Assembly: GCA_947646015.1 (NCBI GenBank)
Contig: CANSEY010000003.1
Coordinates: 174,477 to 238,476, forward strand
Length of the DNA: 64,000 nt
Source: an uncultured Bacteroides sp.
GTDB taxonomy: Bacteria; Bacteroidota; Bacteroidia; Bacteroidales; Bacteroidaceae
Direction: 5' to 3'
The notes below the pieces were generated by a model, which was not told the origin of the DNA, did not search any database, and was given only the letters and a program-made list of their open reading frames with translations. This document shows, piece by piece, positions 28,556-36,110 of the stretch. The position numbers were made by a program, and so were the translations under genes. The stretch's first letter is position 1, and each line of letters begins with the position of its first letter.

Positions 28556-28716
28556 TGTTTCAAAAGACGTTCGTCTGATGCAACAAAGATAAGACGCTTT
28601 TTTCATCTGTGCAAATATTTCTACATTGTTTTAATTATCAGTCATTTATATCTTCCTTTGGCCTTCAGTGAGCAGAGCCAAAACCGTGTTTCAAAAAAGG
28701 AACGTCTTTTGAAACA
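28556..28716. promoter_or_regulatory. Putative invertible promoter module A (repeat-bounded, 161 bp)
   Basis: The 17-mer TGTTTCAAAAGACGTTC at 28556-28572 recurs as its exact reverse complement at 28700-28716. The left site reads AGACGTTCGT, matching the ARACGTWCGT core I recall for Mpi-type serine recombinase sites in B. fragilis; the right site reads AGACGTTCCT, one base off. Each site is also a partial palindrome (TGTTTCAAAA...TTTTGAAACA at the right end). Between them is a perfect reverse-strand promoter. Inversion would turn the promoter toward the lipoprotein gene at 28863. The inversion itself is inferred, not seen. Confidence 0.75.
28584..28615 (-). promoter_or_regulatory. Promoter inside module A, pointing away from the lipoprotein gene
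   Basis: Reverse strand: TTTG (28612-28615), 20 bases, TATCTTTG (28584-28591), a full match to the Bacteroides consensus. In this orientation it reads left toward DUF2723. After inversion its -7 element would sit at about 28681-28688 on the forward strand, about 175 bases before the lipoprotein start. Confidence 0.85.
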
Positions 28717-28862
28717 CAAGGGTCGTTCTATCTATCTAATTTACACAAACTTACCGCAAAATAAAAGCTGTATTCACAGCCTGCCATAGCCGGCCTGCCC
28801 ATTCTTAATGGGAAGGCCTTGCTGAGTATGATCTATTTTATTCATTTTTAAACATTTGAGTT

Positions 28863-30455
28863 ATGAATACGAAGACAAAACTTCTGTATGTAGGCTTTCG
28901 TGCGTTAAACACATGCTGTCTGTACGCGGCTTTTTTAATGATAACATCGTGTGGCGACAATGTTGTGAACCCCGACAGCCCGGAACCGGACGGGGAGGAT
29001 ATGATTCCTGTTACGGTCAGCCGGGTTGAGGATGGCAATTATATGGAAAGCCATGTTGATACTCCCGACACAACCGGGGGAAGAACGCTTGTAGACGAAT
29101 GGGTGCCGGTGAAAGAGCCACCCGCCAGCAGGGCCATACCCGCTGCCGTGCCTTACGAGGGGCCTTCAGCGGTACGGATGACGCTCCGCGAAGAGCCACA
29201 GGTCACTACCCGTGCCGCTACATTGGGCAACGGCATTTATTTCCGGTTGATCGCTTTCCGTAAAGTAGGCAGCAATTACGTATTCCAGTCGGCTGCGGAT
29301 TTTACGACAAACGGGGCTTCCGCTCCCACACTCAGGCAAGGAAATCTGCTCACCAGAGCAGGAACTGTCCGTGTGATCGGATACTCGTTCAATAGTACGG
29401 CAGGGATGGGAACGATCCCTTCATCCTATACTTATAACAGTACTTCCGTCACTATCCCGAATATGAACAGTGACTTTATGGTCTATGACTCGGGGGACAT
29501 AGCGAATGTGAGCACAATCAGCCACAACCTGTCGGTTAGTTTCACGCAAAAACTCTGCAAGCTGACGGTTAAACTCTCCTTGTCGCAGTTTGGGAGCAAC
29601 ACGTTTACCAACTGTACGGGGGTATACATTTCTCAGGGCGGCAATGCGTCTGCCTGGACGATAGGTCCCTCTACAAATAATGTAAGTGCCAATACCGGAA
29701 ATACACCTACATTCAATATAGCCAATAATTCGACTGCCACTGTACGGTTAGTCCCTTTTTCGGGTTCCCGGGCAATCACGGTACATATCGGTACGTTGAA
29801 ACTTAGTAATTACTTCAATGCGAATAACCGGAATATCACCTCAAGCCAGAATGTACAGTTGCTGCCGGGAAAGAGTTATACCATTACACTGAAGTTTGAG
29901 TTAGGGGTACAATTGGCGGCAAGCGACATTAACCTGACACAAAACGGATGTACGGCAAGTGATAAAAATTATTTGGCGAAGTTAAGATGGGCCACAGGAA
30001 ATTTGAAGAGTACCGGAAATACGAATTACGTATGGACTTCTTCAACAGATAGAGGTTATTATTATACATTTTATAGCACTTATACAGGGAACAAAACAAC
30101 CAATAACACAGATCCATGTTCTAAATTGAATACTGCGTACTATGGTACAGGGTGGCGTACTCCATCTGAAAATGACTACATTTCATTATCCCGATGTACA
30201 GATAAGGTGTTGACAAATGGTGGCATGTGGTTTATGAATAAAAGTATTGGTGTTTTTCTATTAGCTTCTGGAGGAATTGGTTGGGGTGGAGGTAGTTCGA
30301 CTGGTGATCCTACTAGTGATGGGGGTACAGGAGGACAGTATTGGAGTTCGACATATAATAAAAACGATGCTAAACGCTTGGTCTTTGCTAATGGTTCAGC
30401 AGGAATAGGCCTTGATTATTTGGCATCCGGGCTGGCAGTTCGTTGTGTTAAATAA
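28863..30455 (+). CDS. Fimbrillin-like lipoprotein with C-terminal FISUMP domain (paralogue 1)
   Basis: A 530-residue surface lipoprotein with lipobox MITSC. After a variable acidic linker (PDSPEPDGEDM), a fimbrillin-like domain begins near residue 120 (GIYFRLIAFRKVGSNYVFQSAADF, then VRVIGYSFNS and SHNLSVSFTQKLCKLTVKL). From about residue 375 the C-terminus is of the FISUMP (Fib_succ_major) type: LRWATGNLKSTGN, YYYTFYSTYTGN, DPCSKLN, GWRTPSENDYISLSRC and the terminal LAVRCVK. It is a close paralogue of the protein at 30985. A fimbrial or adhesin role is inferred. In this assembly the nearest strong promoter (module A) points away from it. Confidence 0.8.
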   Translation: MNTKTKLLYVGFRALNTCCLYAAFLMITSCGDNVVNPDSPEPDGEDMIPVTVSRVEDGNYMESHVDTPDTTGGRTLVDEWVPVKEPPASRAIPAAVPYEGPSAVRMTLREEPQVTTRAATLGNGIYFRLIAFRKVGSNYVFQSAADFTTNGASAPTLRQGNLLTRAGTVRVIGYSFNSTAGMGTIPSSYTYNSTSVTIPNMNSDFMVYDSGDIANVSTISHNLSVSFTQKLCKLTVKLSLSQFGSNTFTNCTGVYISQGGNASAWTIGPSTNNVSANTGNTPTFNIANNSTATVRLVPFSGSRAITVHIGTLKLSNYFNANNRNITSSQNVQLLPGKSYTITLKFELGVQLAASDINLTQNGCTASDKNYLAKLRWATGNLKSTGNTNYVWTSSTDRGYYYTFYSTYTGNKTTNNTDPCSKLNTAYYGTGWRTPSENDYISLSRCTDKVLTNGGMWFMNKSIGVFLLASGGIGWGGGSSTGDPTSDGGTGGQYWSSTYNKNDAKRLVFANGSAGIGLDYLASGLAVRCVK

Positions 30456-30672
30456 TTAATTGTTATTCATGACCAAGATCTTCAAAGGTATATAAATTAC
30501 GGATTGATTAGGTCTTTTGAATAATAAAAGCCACTAAATAAAGACTTTTGTACAACACGCACATAATTAGATTATTGGACAATTTTTGAGAAGAAGTGGA
30601 GATCAATTTATGAACCACCCTTTTATGGACCAAGAAGGTTGACTAAGATGCAAATTTAACTTTGGAGAATGA
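30456..30672. other. Gap between the first lipoprotein gene and module B
   Basis: AT-rich, no gene and no convincing terminator. The reverse-strand promoter of module B would transcribe through it into the 3' end of the first lipoprotein gene. Confidence 0.5.
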
Positions 30673-30833
30673 TGTTTCAAAAGACGTACGTCTGATGCAA
30701 CAAAGATAGGTCGCTTTTTTCGTCTGTGCAAATCTTTTTACATCATTTTAATTATCAGCCATTTATCTATCCTCCTTGCATCCAGTGCGGAGAGTAAAAA
30801 TGATGTTTCAAAAGACGTACGTTTTTTGAAACA
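30673..30833. promoter_or_regulatory. Putative invertible promoter module B (repeat-bounded, 161 bp)
   Basis: Two 30-bp, nearly palindromic sites bound the module: 30673-30702 (core AGACGTACGTCT) and 30804-30833 (core AGACGTACGT, outer arms TGTTTCAAAA and TTTTGAAACA). Both cores match ARACGTWCGT. Because the sites are palindromic, they form both direct and inverted repeats. Length (161 bp), internal sequence and promoter position are the same as in module A, so the two modules are duplicates. Inversion would direct the promoter at the lipoprotein gene at 30985. Inversion is inferred. Confidence 0.75.
30701..30732 (-). promoter_or_regulatory. Promoter inside module B, pointing away from the second lipoprotein gene
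   Basis: Reverse strand: TTTG (30729-30732), 20 bases, TATCTTTG (30701-30708), again a full consensus match. As oriented it would make an antisense transcript toward the first lipoprotein gene. Inverted, its -7 element would lie at about 30798-30805 on the forward strand. Confidence 0.85.
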
Positions 30834-30984
30834 CCATTGTGTATTCAAGACCGTCATATCTGATTGTAATACACAAACTTACGCATAATAAAAGTGGTAT
30901 CAAACAGCCTTTCCGGACTCATACGAAGATGTATAGGTCCGCAATGCATCTTTGATACGATTATTCACTTTAATATCTTAGTAT

Positions 30985-32598
30985 ATGAATAGAACTTTTA
31001 TTATGCGAGAGTGTCTCGGTAAAGCCTTATGGCTGTGTTTTTGCCTTTCGATAGCAGGATGTGCCGAAGATGACAGAATGACTCCCCTGTCGGCTGACAG
31101 CGGGGATACTGCCGACGAGCTAATTCCCATCCATATCAGTCTGACGGGTGACAACGACTATCATTCTTCCTCTTTTAACGACGCTTCGACCCGTAGCCAC
31201 TCTCCCCTGATCGCCGAATGGGTGGGAGTAAAAGCTTTCTCACCTACACGCACAGGAGAGCAACCGGACTACGAAGGTCCCCGGATAGCCTCGATGGAAC
31301 TGACGGAAGATACCCTGCCCCGTGTAAGTACCCGTGCAACAGTGCCTGTGGAAGTTCGTTTCCGGCTGATTGCTTTCCGGAAGTCCGGAAGTGACTATGT
31401 CTTCCAGTCGGCTGCCGATTACGCCTCCAATGGTACGGGCACTCCTGTACTCAAACAAGGGAAACTGCTGACACGCTCGGGAACGATACGTGTGGTGGGC
31501 TACTCCTTTAATACCACTGCCGACTTGGGAGATATGCCTTCCACGTATGCCTACAACAGCAGTACAGTGTCTATCCCTGACATGACCAAGGACTTCATGA
31601 CCTTCGATTCCGGAGATATAACGAATGTAAACAGCCTGAGCCACAATCTTCCGGTGAGTTTCAATCAGAAGTTGTGCAAACTGACAATTACCATCAGTCC
31701 CACCGGATTTCCAAGCAATACGATCACCAATTGCACGGGTGTATATGTAAAGCAAGGGGGAAACTCCACATCATGGAAGATCGGTCCTTCGACCAATGTG
31801 GTAGCCGCCAACACGAATAATACGGCGGCATTCAGTCCGAGCACGGCCCTGAGTACAACCATACGCATGGTTCCGTTTGCAGGGGCCAGAACGATTACAG
31901 TGCATTTCAATACGCTGACAATAAGCGGACGGACCATTCCCAATAATACGGAAATCACCTCCACCCAAAGCATACAGTTGAAAGAGGGAAAAAGCTATAC
32001 GATGAAAATACAGTTTAAGAAAACCATCGGAATTAATGTACCCTCCGGAAGTATCAATTTAACTACAAATGGTTGTTCCTCAGCCGATAAGACAGCGTTA
32101 GCCAAGCTGATCTGGGCAGACGGGAATCTGAAAAGCACCGGATCTGCTAATTATGTGTGGGGGACTTATTCAGAATATGGATATTATTACACATGGAAAA
32201 GTACATATACGGGAAATACATCACTCAATAATACCGATCCTTGCCCAAAACTTAAAAGTGATTACGGAACGGGGTGGCGTACCCCTTCAAAAGATGAAAT
32301 GGACAAGTTATCCAGATGTACGAATAAAGCTGTTGTAACCAACGGAGGTAATAAGGGATTTTGGTTTATGAACTCAACAATAGGACTTTTCTTACCATTT
32401 GGTGGATCTCACGGTGGCGCTACAGGAAGTAAGACAACTCCTCCAGGCAATGCCGGTTCAGAAGGAGCTTACTGGTGCCTTGATGCTAATGGTTCAACAT
32501 ATGGTTATCTACTATATTTTACTACTGGTGGTGAATCCCGAACGGGCCACTATCCAAAGACTAATGGACAATCTGTCCGTTGCGTGAAAAACAAATAA
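30985..32598 (+). CDS. Fimbrillin-like lipoprotein with C-terminal FISUMP domain (paralogue 2)
   Basis: A 537-residue lipoprotein with lipobox SIAGC. The middle part (FRLIAFRKSGSDYVFQSAAD, GTIRVVGYSFNTTAD, LSHNLPVSFNQKLCKLTI) and the C-terminal FISUMP part (LIWADGNLKSTGSANYVW, DPCPKLKSDYGTGWRTPS, SVRCVKNK) track paralogue 1 almost block for block, while the N-terminal linker and the region just before the last 30 residues differ. A second in-frame ATG at 31003 is possible. Followed after 28 bases by the DUF4469 gene. A surface adhesin or fimbrial subunit role is inferred. Confidence 0.8.
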   Translation: MNRTFIMRECLGKALWLCFCLSIAGCAEDDRMTPLSADSGDTADELIPIHISLTGDNDYHSSSFNDASTRSHSPLIAEWVGVKAFSPTRTGEQPDYEGPRIASMELTEDTLPRVSTRATVPVEVRFRLIAFRKSGSDYVFQSAADYASNGTGTPVLKQGKLLTRSGTIRVVGYSFNTTADLGDMPSTYAYNSSTVSIPDMTKDFMTFDSGDITNVNSLSHNLPVSFNQKLCKLTITISPTGFPSNTITNCTGVYVKQGGNSTSWKIGPSTNVVAANTNNTAAFSPSTALSTTIRMVPFAGARTITVHFNTLTISGRTIPNNTEITSTQSIQLKEGKSYTMKIQFKKTIGINVPSGSINLTTNGCSSADKTALAKLIWADGNLKSTGSANYVWGTYSEYGYYYTWKSTYTGNTSLNNTDPCPKLKSDYGTGWRTPSKDEMDKLSRCTNKAVVTNGGNKGFWFMNSTIGLFLPFGGSHGGATGSKTTPPGNAGSEGAYWCLDANGSTYGYLLYFTTGGESRTGHYPKTNGQSVRCVKNK

Positions 32599-32626
32599 TA
32601 ATATTCACTTTTAAACTTAACAAATC

Positions 32627-33385
32627 ATGAAAACCGAACTTAAAGGCTGGCTTGCGGACAATACCGTGACCACCGACAACAAAGAAGACAAAATCCTGGT
32701 ATTGGAAAGCGCCGGAAACCTGACACTATCCGATGTACTGGATGAAATGAAGAAAGAAGATACCGGCTTGCGGGCAGAGACTTTAAAGCATGCCGTCGAT
32801 CTCTTTCAGCGTACGGTATCGGAATTGGTACTGAACGGATACTCTGTCAATACGGGGCTTTTTCGTGCCGTACCCCAGTTTCGCGGGGTGATAGACGGTG
32901 GAGTATGGAATCCCGAGAAAAATTCTATCTATGTTTCTTTCAATCAGGATAAGGATTTACGTGAAGCTATCGCACGGACCGGCGTGAAAATTCTGGGAGC
33001 CAAAGGTGACCCGGCCTACTTCATCGGCGGTGAAGACGCCGCTACCCGAGCTACGGATGGTAGTGCAACTGCCGGACGTAACTATCGTCTGCAAGGAAAG
33101 AATATTAAAGTAACTGGTACAGACTCTGCAGTGGGTATCGTCTTGATTGATGAGAAAGGTACGGAAACAAAGTTGCCGATGGATATGATCGCCGTAAACA
33201 ACCCTTCGGAAGTGTTGGTGCTACTTCCTGCAGACTTAAAAGACGGAGTCTATGAATTACGACTGACTACCCAGTTTTCAACCGGTAATAAGTTGCTGAA
33301 AGTACCTCGTACAGTGATACGTAGCCTGGTTATTGGTCTTCCTTCGGGAGGGGATGGTGATATTGTAGATGATCCTACAGCCTGA
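32627..33385 (+). CDS. DUF4469 protein with HU/IHF-like N-terminal domain
   Basis: A 252-residue protein. Residues 1-125 resemble the HU-like domain of Bvu_2165-type proteins (LSDVLDEMKKEDTGLRAETLKHAVDLFQRTVSELVLNGYSVNTGLFRAVPQFRG). The C-terminal half (YRLQGKNIKVTGTDSAVGIVLIDEKGTE, LPADLKDGVYELRLTTQFS) fits the DUF4469 Ig-like/beta-sandwich domain. No signal peptide, so it is probably cytoplasmic. It lies 28 bases after paralogue 2 and is probably transcribed with it, so it would share its promoter switching. DNA binding is inferred from the fold. Confidence 0.8.
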   Translation: MKTELKGWLADNTVTTDNKEDKILVLESAGNLTLSDVLDEMKKEDTGLRAETLKHAVDLFQRTVSELVLNGYSVNTGLFRAVPQFRGVIDGGVWNPEKNSIYVSFNQDKDLREAIARTGVKILGAKGDPAYFIGGEDAATRATDGSATAGRNYRLQGKNIKVTGTDSAVGIVLIDEKGTETKLPMDMIAVNNPSEVLVLLPADLKDGVYELRLTTQFSTGNKLLKVPRTVIRSLVIGLPSGGDGDIVDDPTA

Positions 33386-33476
33386 TTCTTGGGAAAGAGG
33401 TTTTCCTTACTCGGGGAAACCTTGCTTCCCGGTGGAGGGAAACTATCGTTCCTTGGCTTAGGAAAGAGGATTGTGC

Positions 33477-33535
33477 AAAAACTCCGCCCTGCATTGCTTC
33501 ATCTTTTATGTGAAGTGATGCAGGGCGGAGTTTTT
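33477..33535. terminator. Long bidirectional terminator between DUF4469 and znuC
   Basis: AAAAACTCCGCCCTGCAT (from 33477) pairs with ATGCAGGGCGGAGTTTTT (to 33535); the stem continues inward through GCTTCAT/ATGTGAAG with one or two mismatches. A-run on one side and T-run on the other serve both convergent genes. Confidence 0.9.
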
Positions 33536-33557
33536 CTATGGAATAAGGCGTCCTTTG

Positions 33558-34367
33558 TCAGGCTTTGCCATCCTCGTGGCAATGACAATGCTCGCCCAGC
33601 ACCCGGTGAGGCAGTGTGCCGTGCCCCAGCAGCTCGATCGGGCAGTTGAAGTTCCGTTCCAGCCATTCGGTGTTGACGCTTGCGGCCGGGTGATAGTCCA
33701 GTATTTCGTTCACGCAGGCGATGTTCTTTACCTGTTGCAGCACCGTCCCGATGTCATGGCTGACGAGGATGATGGCGCAGTCGCGGTTGATCTCCGCCAG
33801 CAGCTGGTAGAGGCGGGCTTCGAAGCGCTTGTCGATGTAGGTGCTCGGCTCGTCGAGAATAAGCAGTTGCGGGTCGCTGATGATGGCTCGTCCCAGCAGG
33901 GCGCGTTGCAGTTGTCCGCCGCTCAGCTGTCCGATGGCCCGGTGTTCAAGTCCCTCGAGTCCCATGCGGTGGATCACTTGTCGGGCTTTCTCGCGGTGAC
34001 GGTCATTGAAACGGCCGGTCAGCGACTTCTTGGAGCTGAGTCCCGAAAGGACTACCTCGAGAACCGAGATGGGGAAGGAGCGGTCGATCGAGTTGTACTG
34101 CGGGAGATAGCCCGTCGTGAGTGGTTCGTGATATTTGATGATTTCTCCTCCTGTGGGGCGAAGCAGTCCCAGAATGCATTTGATAAGAGTTGTCTTGCCT
34201 CCGCCGTTGGGCCCGATGATGCCGAGGAAATCGTGCTCGTAGACCTCCAGATCGACATCGTGGAGCACCGTGCGTCCGTCATAGGCGGCGGAGAGTCCTC
34301 TGATGGAGAGGAGGGGGGAGGAAGTCGCTGCTTCCGTATGCTTGTGGGGTTTTCTTTCTTTATCCAT
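33558..34367 (-). CDS. znuC: Zinc/manganese ABC transporter ATP-binding protein
   Basis: A 269-residue ABC ATPase. Walker A is GPNGGGKTT, the signature is LSGGQLQRALLGRA, Walker B is LLILDEP with the D-loop STYIDK, and the switch His is in VSHDIG. The family is the metal-import type (ZnuC/MntB). The C-terminus ends EHCHCHEDGKA, a His/Cys-rich tail that could bind metal. It lies 20 bases after znuA on the same strand. No permease gene is next to them in the window. Confidence 0.88.
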   Translation of the reverse strand: MDKERKPHKHTEAATSSPLLSIRGLSAAYDGRTVLHDVDLEVYEHDFLGIIGPNGGGKTTLIKCILGLLRPTGGEIIKYHEPLTTGYLPQYNSIDRSFPISVLEVVLSGLSSKKSLTGRFNDRHREKARQVIHRMGLEGLEHRAIGQLSGGQLQRALLGRAIISDPQLLILDEPSTYIDKRFEARLYQLLAEINRDCAIILVSHDIGTVLQQVKNIACVNEILDYHPAASVNTEWLERNFNCPIELLGHGTLPHRVLGEHCHCHEDGKA

Positions 34368-34387
34368 GAATTGCTTGAGGTTGGTTA

Positions 34388-35266
34388 TTAGTATCCGGGT
34401 TCACCACGGAGGCTTCTCGCCACATTCAGCATCTCTTCTTCCCAGTCGTACGAAAGGGGATTGATGGAGATCACCCGGGTGCCGGTCTGCTTCGCGATGA
34501 TTTCGGCGTTTCGGCGGTCAAATTCCGGTTGGACGAAAATGACGCGTACCCCTTCCTTTTTACAGAGATCCATCAGCCCTTTCAGGTGGGCGGGCGACGG
34601 CTCTTTGCCTCCCTCTTCGATACTGATCTGATGCAGTCCGTAGTCGCGGGCGAAGTAGGAGAGTGCCGGATGGTAGATGATGAAGGCACGGTCGGCGCCG
34701 GGCACCGACAACGTTTGCCGGATCAGGCTGTCTGTCTGCTCGATGCGTTGGCAGAGCGAGTCATAGCGAGCCTTGTAGTATGCTTCGTTCCCTTTGTCGA
34801 GTACGGTGAGCGCCTTGAATGTATTTCCGGCTATGATCAACGCGTTGGCGGTGGAGTTCCAGATGTGCGGCTCCACACCTCCTTCATGGCGGTGGTCGCC
34901 GTGATCGAAGGCGGACTCAAAGATCAGGTCCACCCCTGTTGAGGTGTCGAACACCTGGATATGGGGAGTATTGTTCATCAACCGGTCCATCCACGAGCGT
35001 TCGAATCCGATATAGCCGATGCGCAGATATGCCTCACTTTCACCCAGCGATACCAGTTGCTGCGGGGTGGGGTCGTAAGTCTCGGGGCTGCTGCCTTTGG
35101 GCACCATGCTGCGTACGGTGAACTTATCTCCGGCAATGGCTTCGGTGAAGTACCGTTGCGGTTCCATCGTGACGGTGATGATCCGCTCTCCCGCATCGCC
35201 TTTCCCGCGGCCGGAACAGGCGGAAAGGAGCAGGAGGAAAAGGAAGAGAACAGTCTGTCCTCTCAT
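34388..35266 (-). CDS. znuA: Zinc ABC transporter substrate-binding lipoprotein
   Basis: A cluster 9 metal-binding lipoprotein of about 292 residues. I chose the ATG at 35266 because it gives the signal MRGQTVLFLFLLLLSACSG; the frame opens at 35320. Metal ligands can be seen in VEPHIWNS and in the C-terminal SINPLSYDWEEE, and a short His-rich loop (DHGDHRHEGG) lies between, as in ZnuA. The protein would deliver zinc or manganese to a permease powered by ZnuC. It follows mnmD closely, at the end of a reverse-strand cluster that begins with purD. Confidence 0.88.
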   Translation of the reverse strand: MRGQTVLFLFLLLLSACSGRGKGDAGERIITVTMEPQRYFTEAIAGDKFTVRSMVPKGSSPETYDPTPQQLVSLGESEAYLRIGYIGFERSWMDRLMNNTPHIQVFDTSTGVDLIFESAFDHGDHRHEGGVEPHIWNSTANALIIAGNTFKALTVLDKGNEAYYKARYDSLCQRIEQTDSLIRQTLSVPGADRAFIIYHPALSYFARDYGLHQISIEEGGKEPSPAHLKGLMDLCKKEGVRVIFVQPEFDRRNAEIIAKQTGTRVISINPLSYDWEEEMLNVARSLRGEPGY

Positions 35267-35325
35267 TCCTCTCCCGGGGATATGGGTTACTATTGACTGA
35301 TGTATTCGATTCATTCTCATAATGT

Positions 35326-36102
35326 TTATCCTTTCTGTTTTAATGTGGGTTGCGCGTTACATTGCGTTACGGCCGGAGAATCCTGGGATCTCTTCTTTGC
35401 CCTCAGTATCTCCCTTTTGCCTCCCGGAGGTCCGGGCAGACGTTCAACGATGAATCCTGCCGCTTGCAACATCCTTCTTACCACTCCTTTAGCGCAATAA
35501 GTGGTCAGTATTCCTTCTTCTTCCATCATAACGTACAGCTCATCGAATAGTTCTTGCGTCCACATCTCAGGTTGTTTCTCCGGTGCGAAGGCATCGAAAT
35601 AAAGGAGGGAGAATAACGATGTACGGTCAGTGATCAACGATGAACGGTCCATGATTGTGAAGTCTCCCTGTATCTTCCTCAGGGTGAAATGCGGAGTGAT
35701 CCGCACGTCTTCTCCCCAGGGCGATGTATGGAGGGCTTTCATCCATTGCGCGGTCTGTTCATCGCCGGTCGTTAATCGTTGTTCACCATCCCCTCCCGGT
35801 CGGTCGTTATATCTCAGTTTCTCTACCGTTTCCCATGGCAGCGGGTAAAGCTCGATGCCCGTATAATGGATCTGTCTGCCCGATCTTTCCGCTTCAATCA
35901 GTGTGAGCAATGCGTTCAGCCCCGTTCCGAAACCGATTTCAAGGATATGGGGTGCAGGAGAAGCAGAGGCTTTCAGGCCCATGTCGATAAAGATATGAGA
36001 GGACTCCGTCAGAGCCCCTTTCACGGAATGGTAGTGCTCGTTCAGCTCCGGAACGAAGAGGGTGGCACTTCCGTCGGCCGTATATTCAATGATTCTTTCC
36101 AT
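35326..36102 (-). CDS. mnmD: tRNA (5-methylaminomethyl-2-thiouridine) methyltransferase MnmD
   Basis: A SAM-dependent methyltransferase of about 258 residues, equal to the N-terminal half of E. coli MnmC. The start MERIIEYTADGSATLFVPELNEHYHSVKGALTES is typical, so I use the ATG at 36102 although the frame is open to 36204. ILEIGFGTGLNALLT is the SAM motif and FDAFAPEKQPEMWTQELFDEL the DUF752 signature. It completes the mnm5s2U wobble modification. MnmG, which works earlier in that pathway, is also in this window at 56.6 kb. Confidence 0.9.
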   Translation of the reverse strand: MERIIEYTADGSATLFVPELNEHYHSVKGALTESSHIFIDMGLKASASPAPHILEIGFGTGLNALLTLIEAERSGRQIHYTGIELYPLPWETVEKLRYNDRPGGDGEQRLTTGDEQTAQWMKALHTSPWGEDVRITPHFTLRKIQGDFTIMDRSSLITDRTSLFSLLYFDAFAPEKQPEMWTQELFDELYVMMEEEGILTTYCAKGVVRRMLQAAGFIVERLPGPPGGKREILRAKKRSQDSPAVTQCNAQPTLKQKG

Positions 36103-36110
36103 ATTCTTCT

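Noticed and set aside
28520-28789. An 89-codon open frame on the forward strand
   Set aside because: It runs across the whole of invertible module A and its end repeats, so it would be broken by inversion; its protein shows no domain and the composition reflects the repeat sequence.
33555-34391. A 278-codon forward frame opposite znuC
   Set aside because: Shadow of the ABC ATPase gene, which has complete Walker and signature motifs on the other strand.
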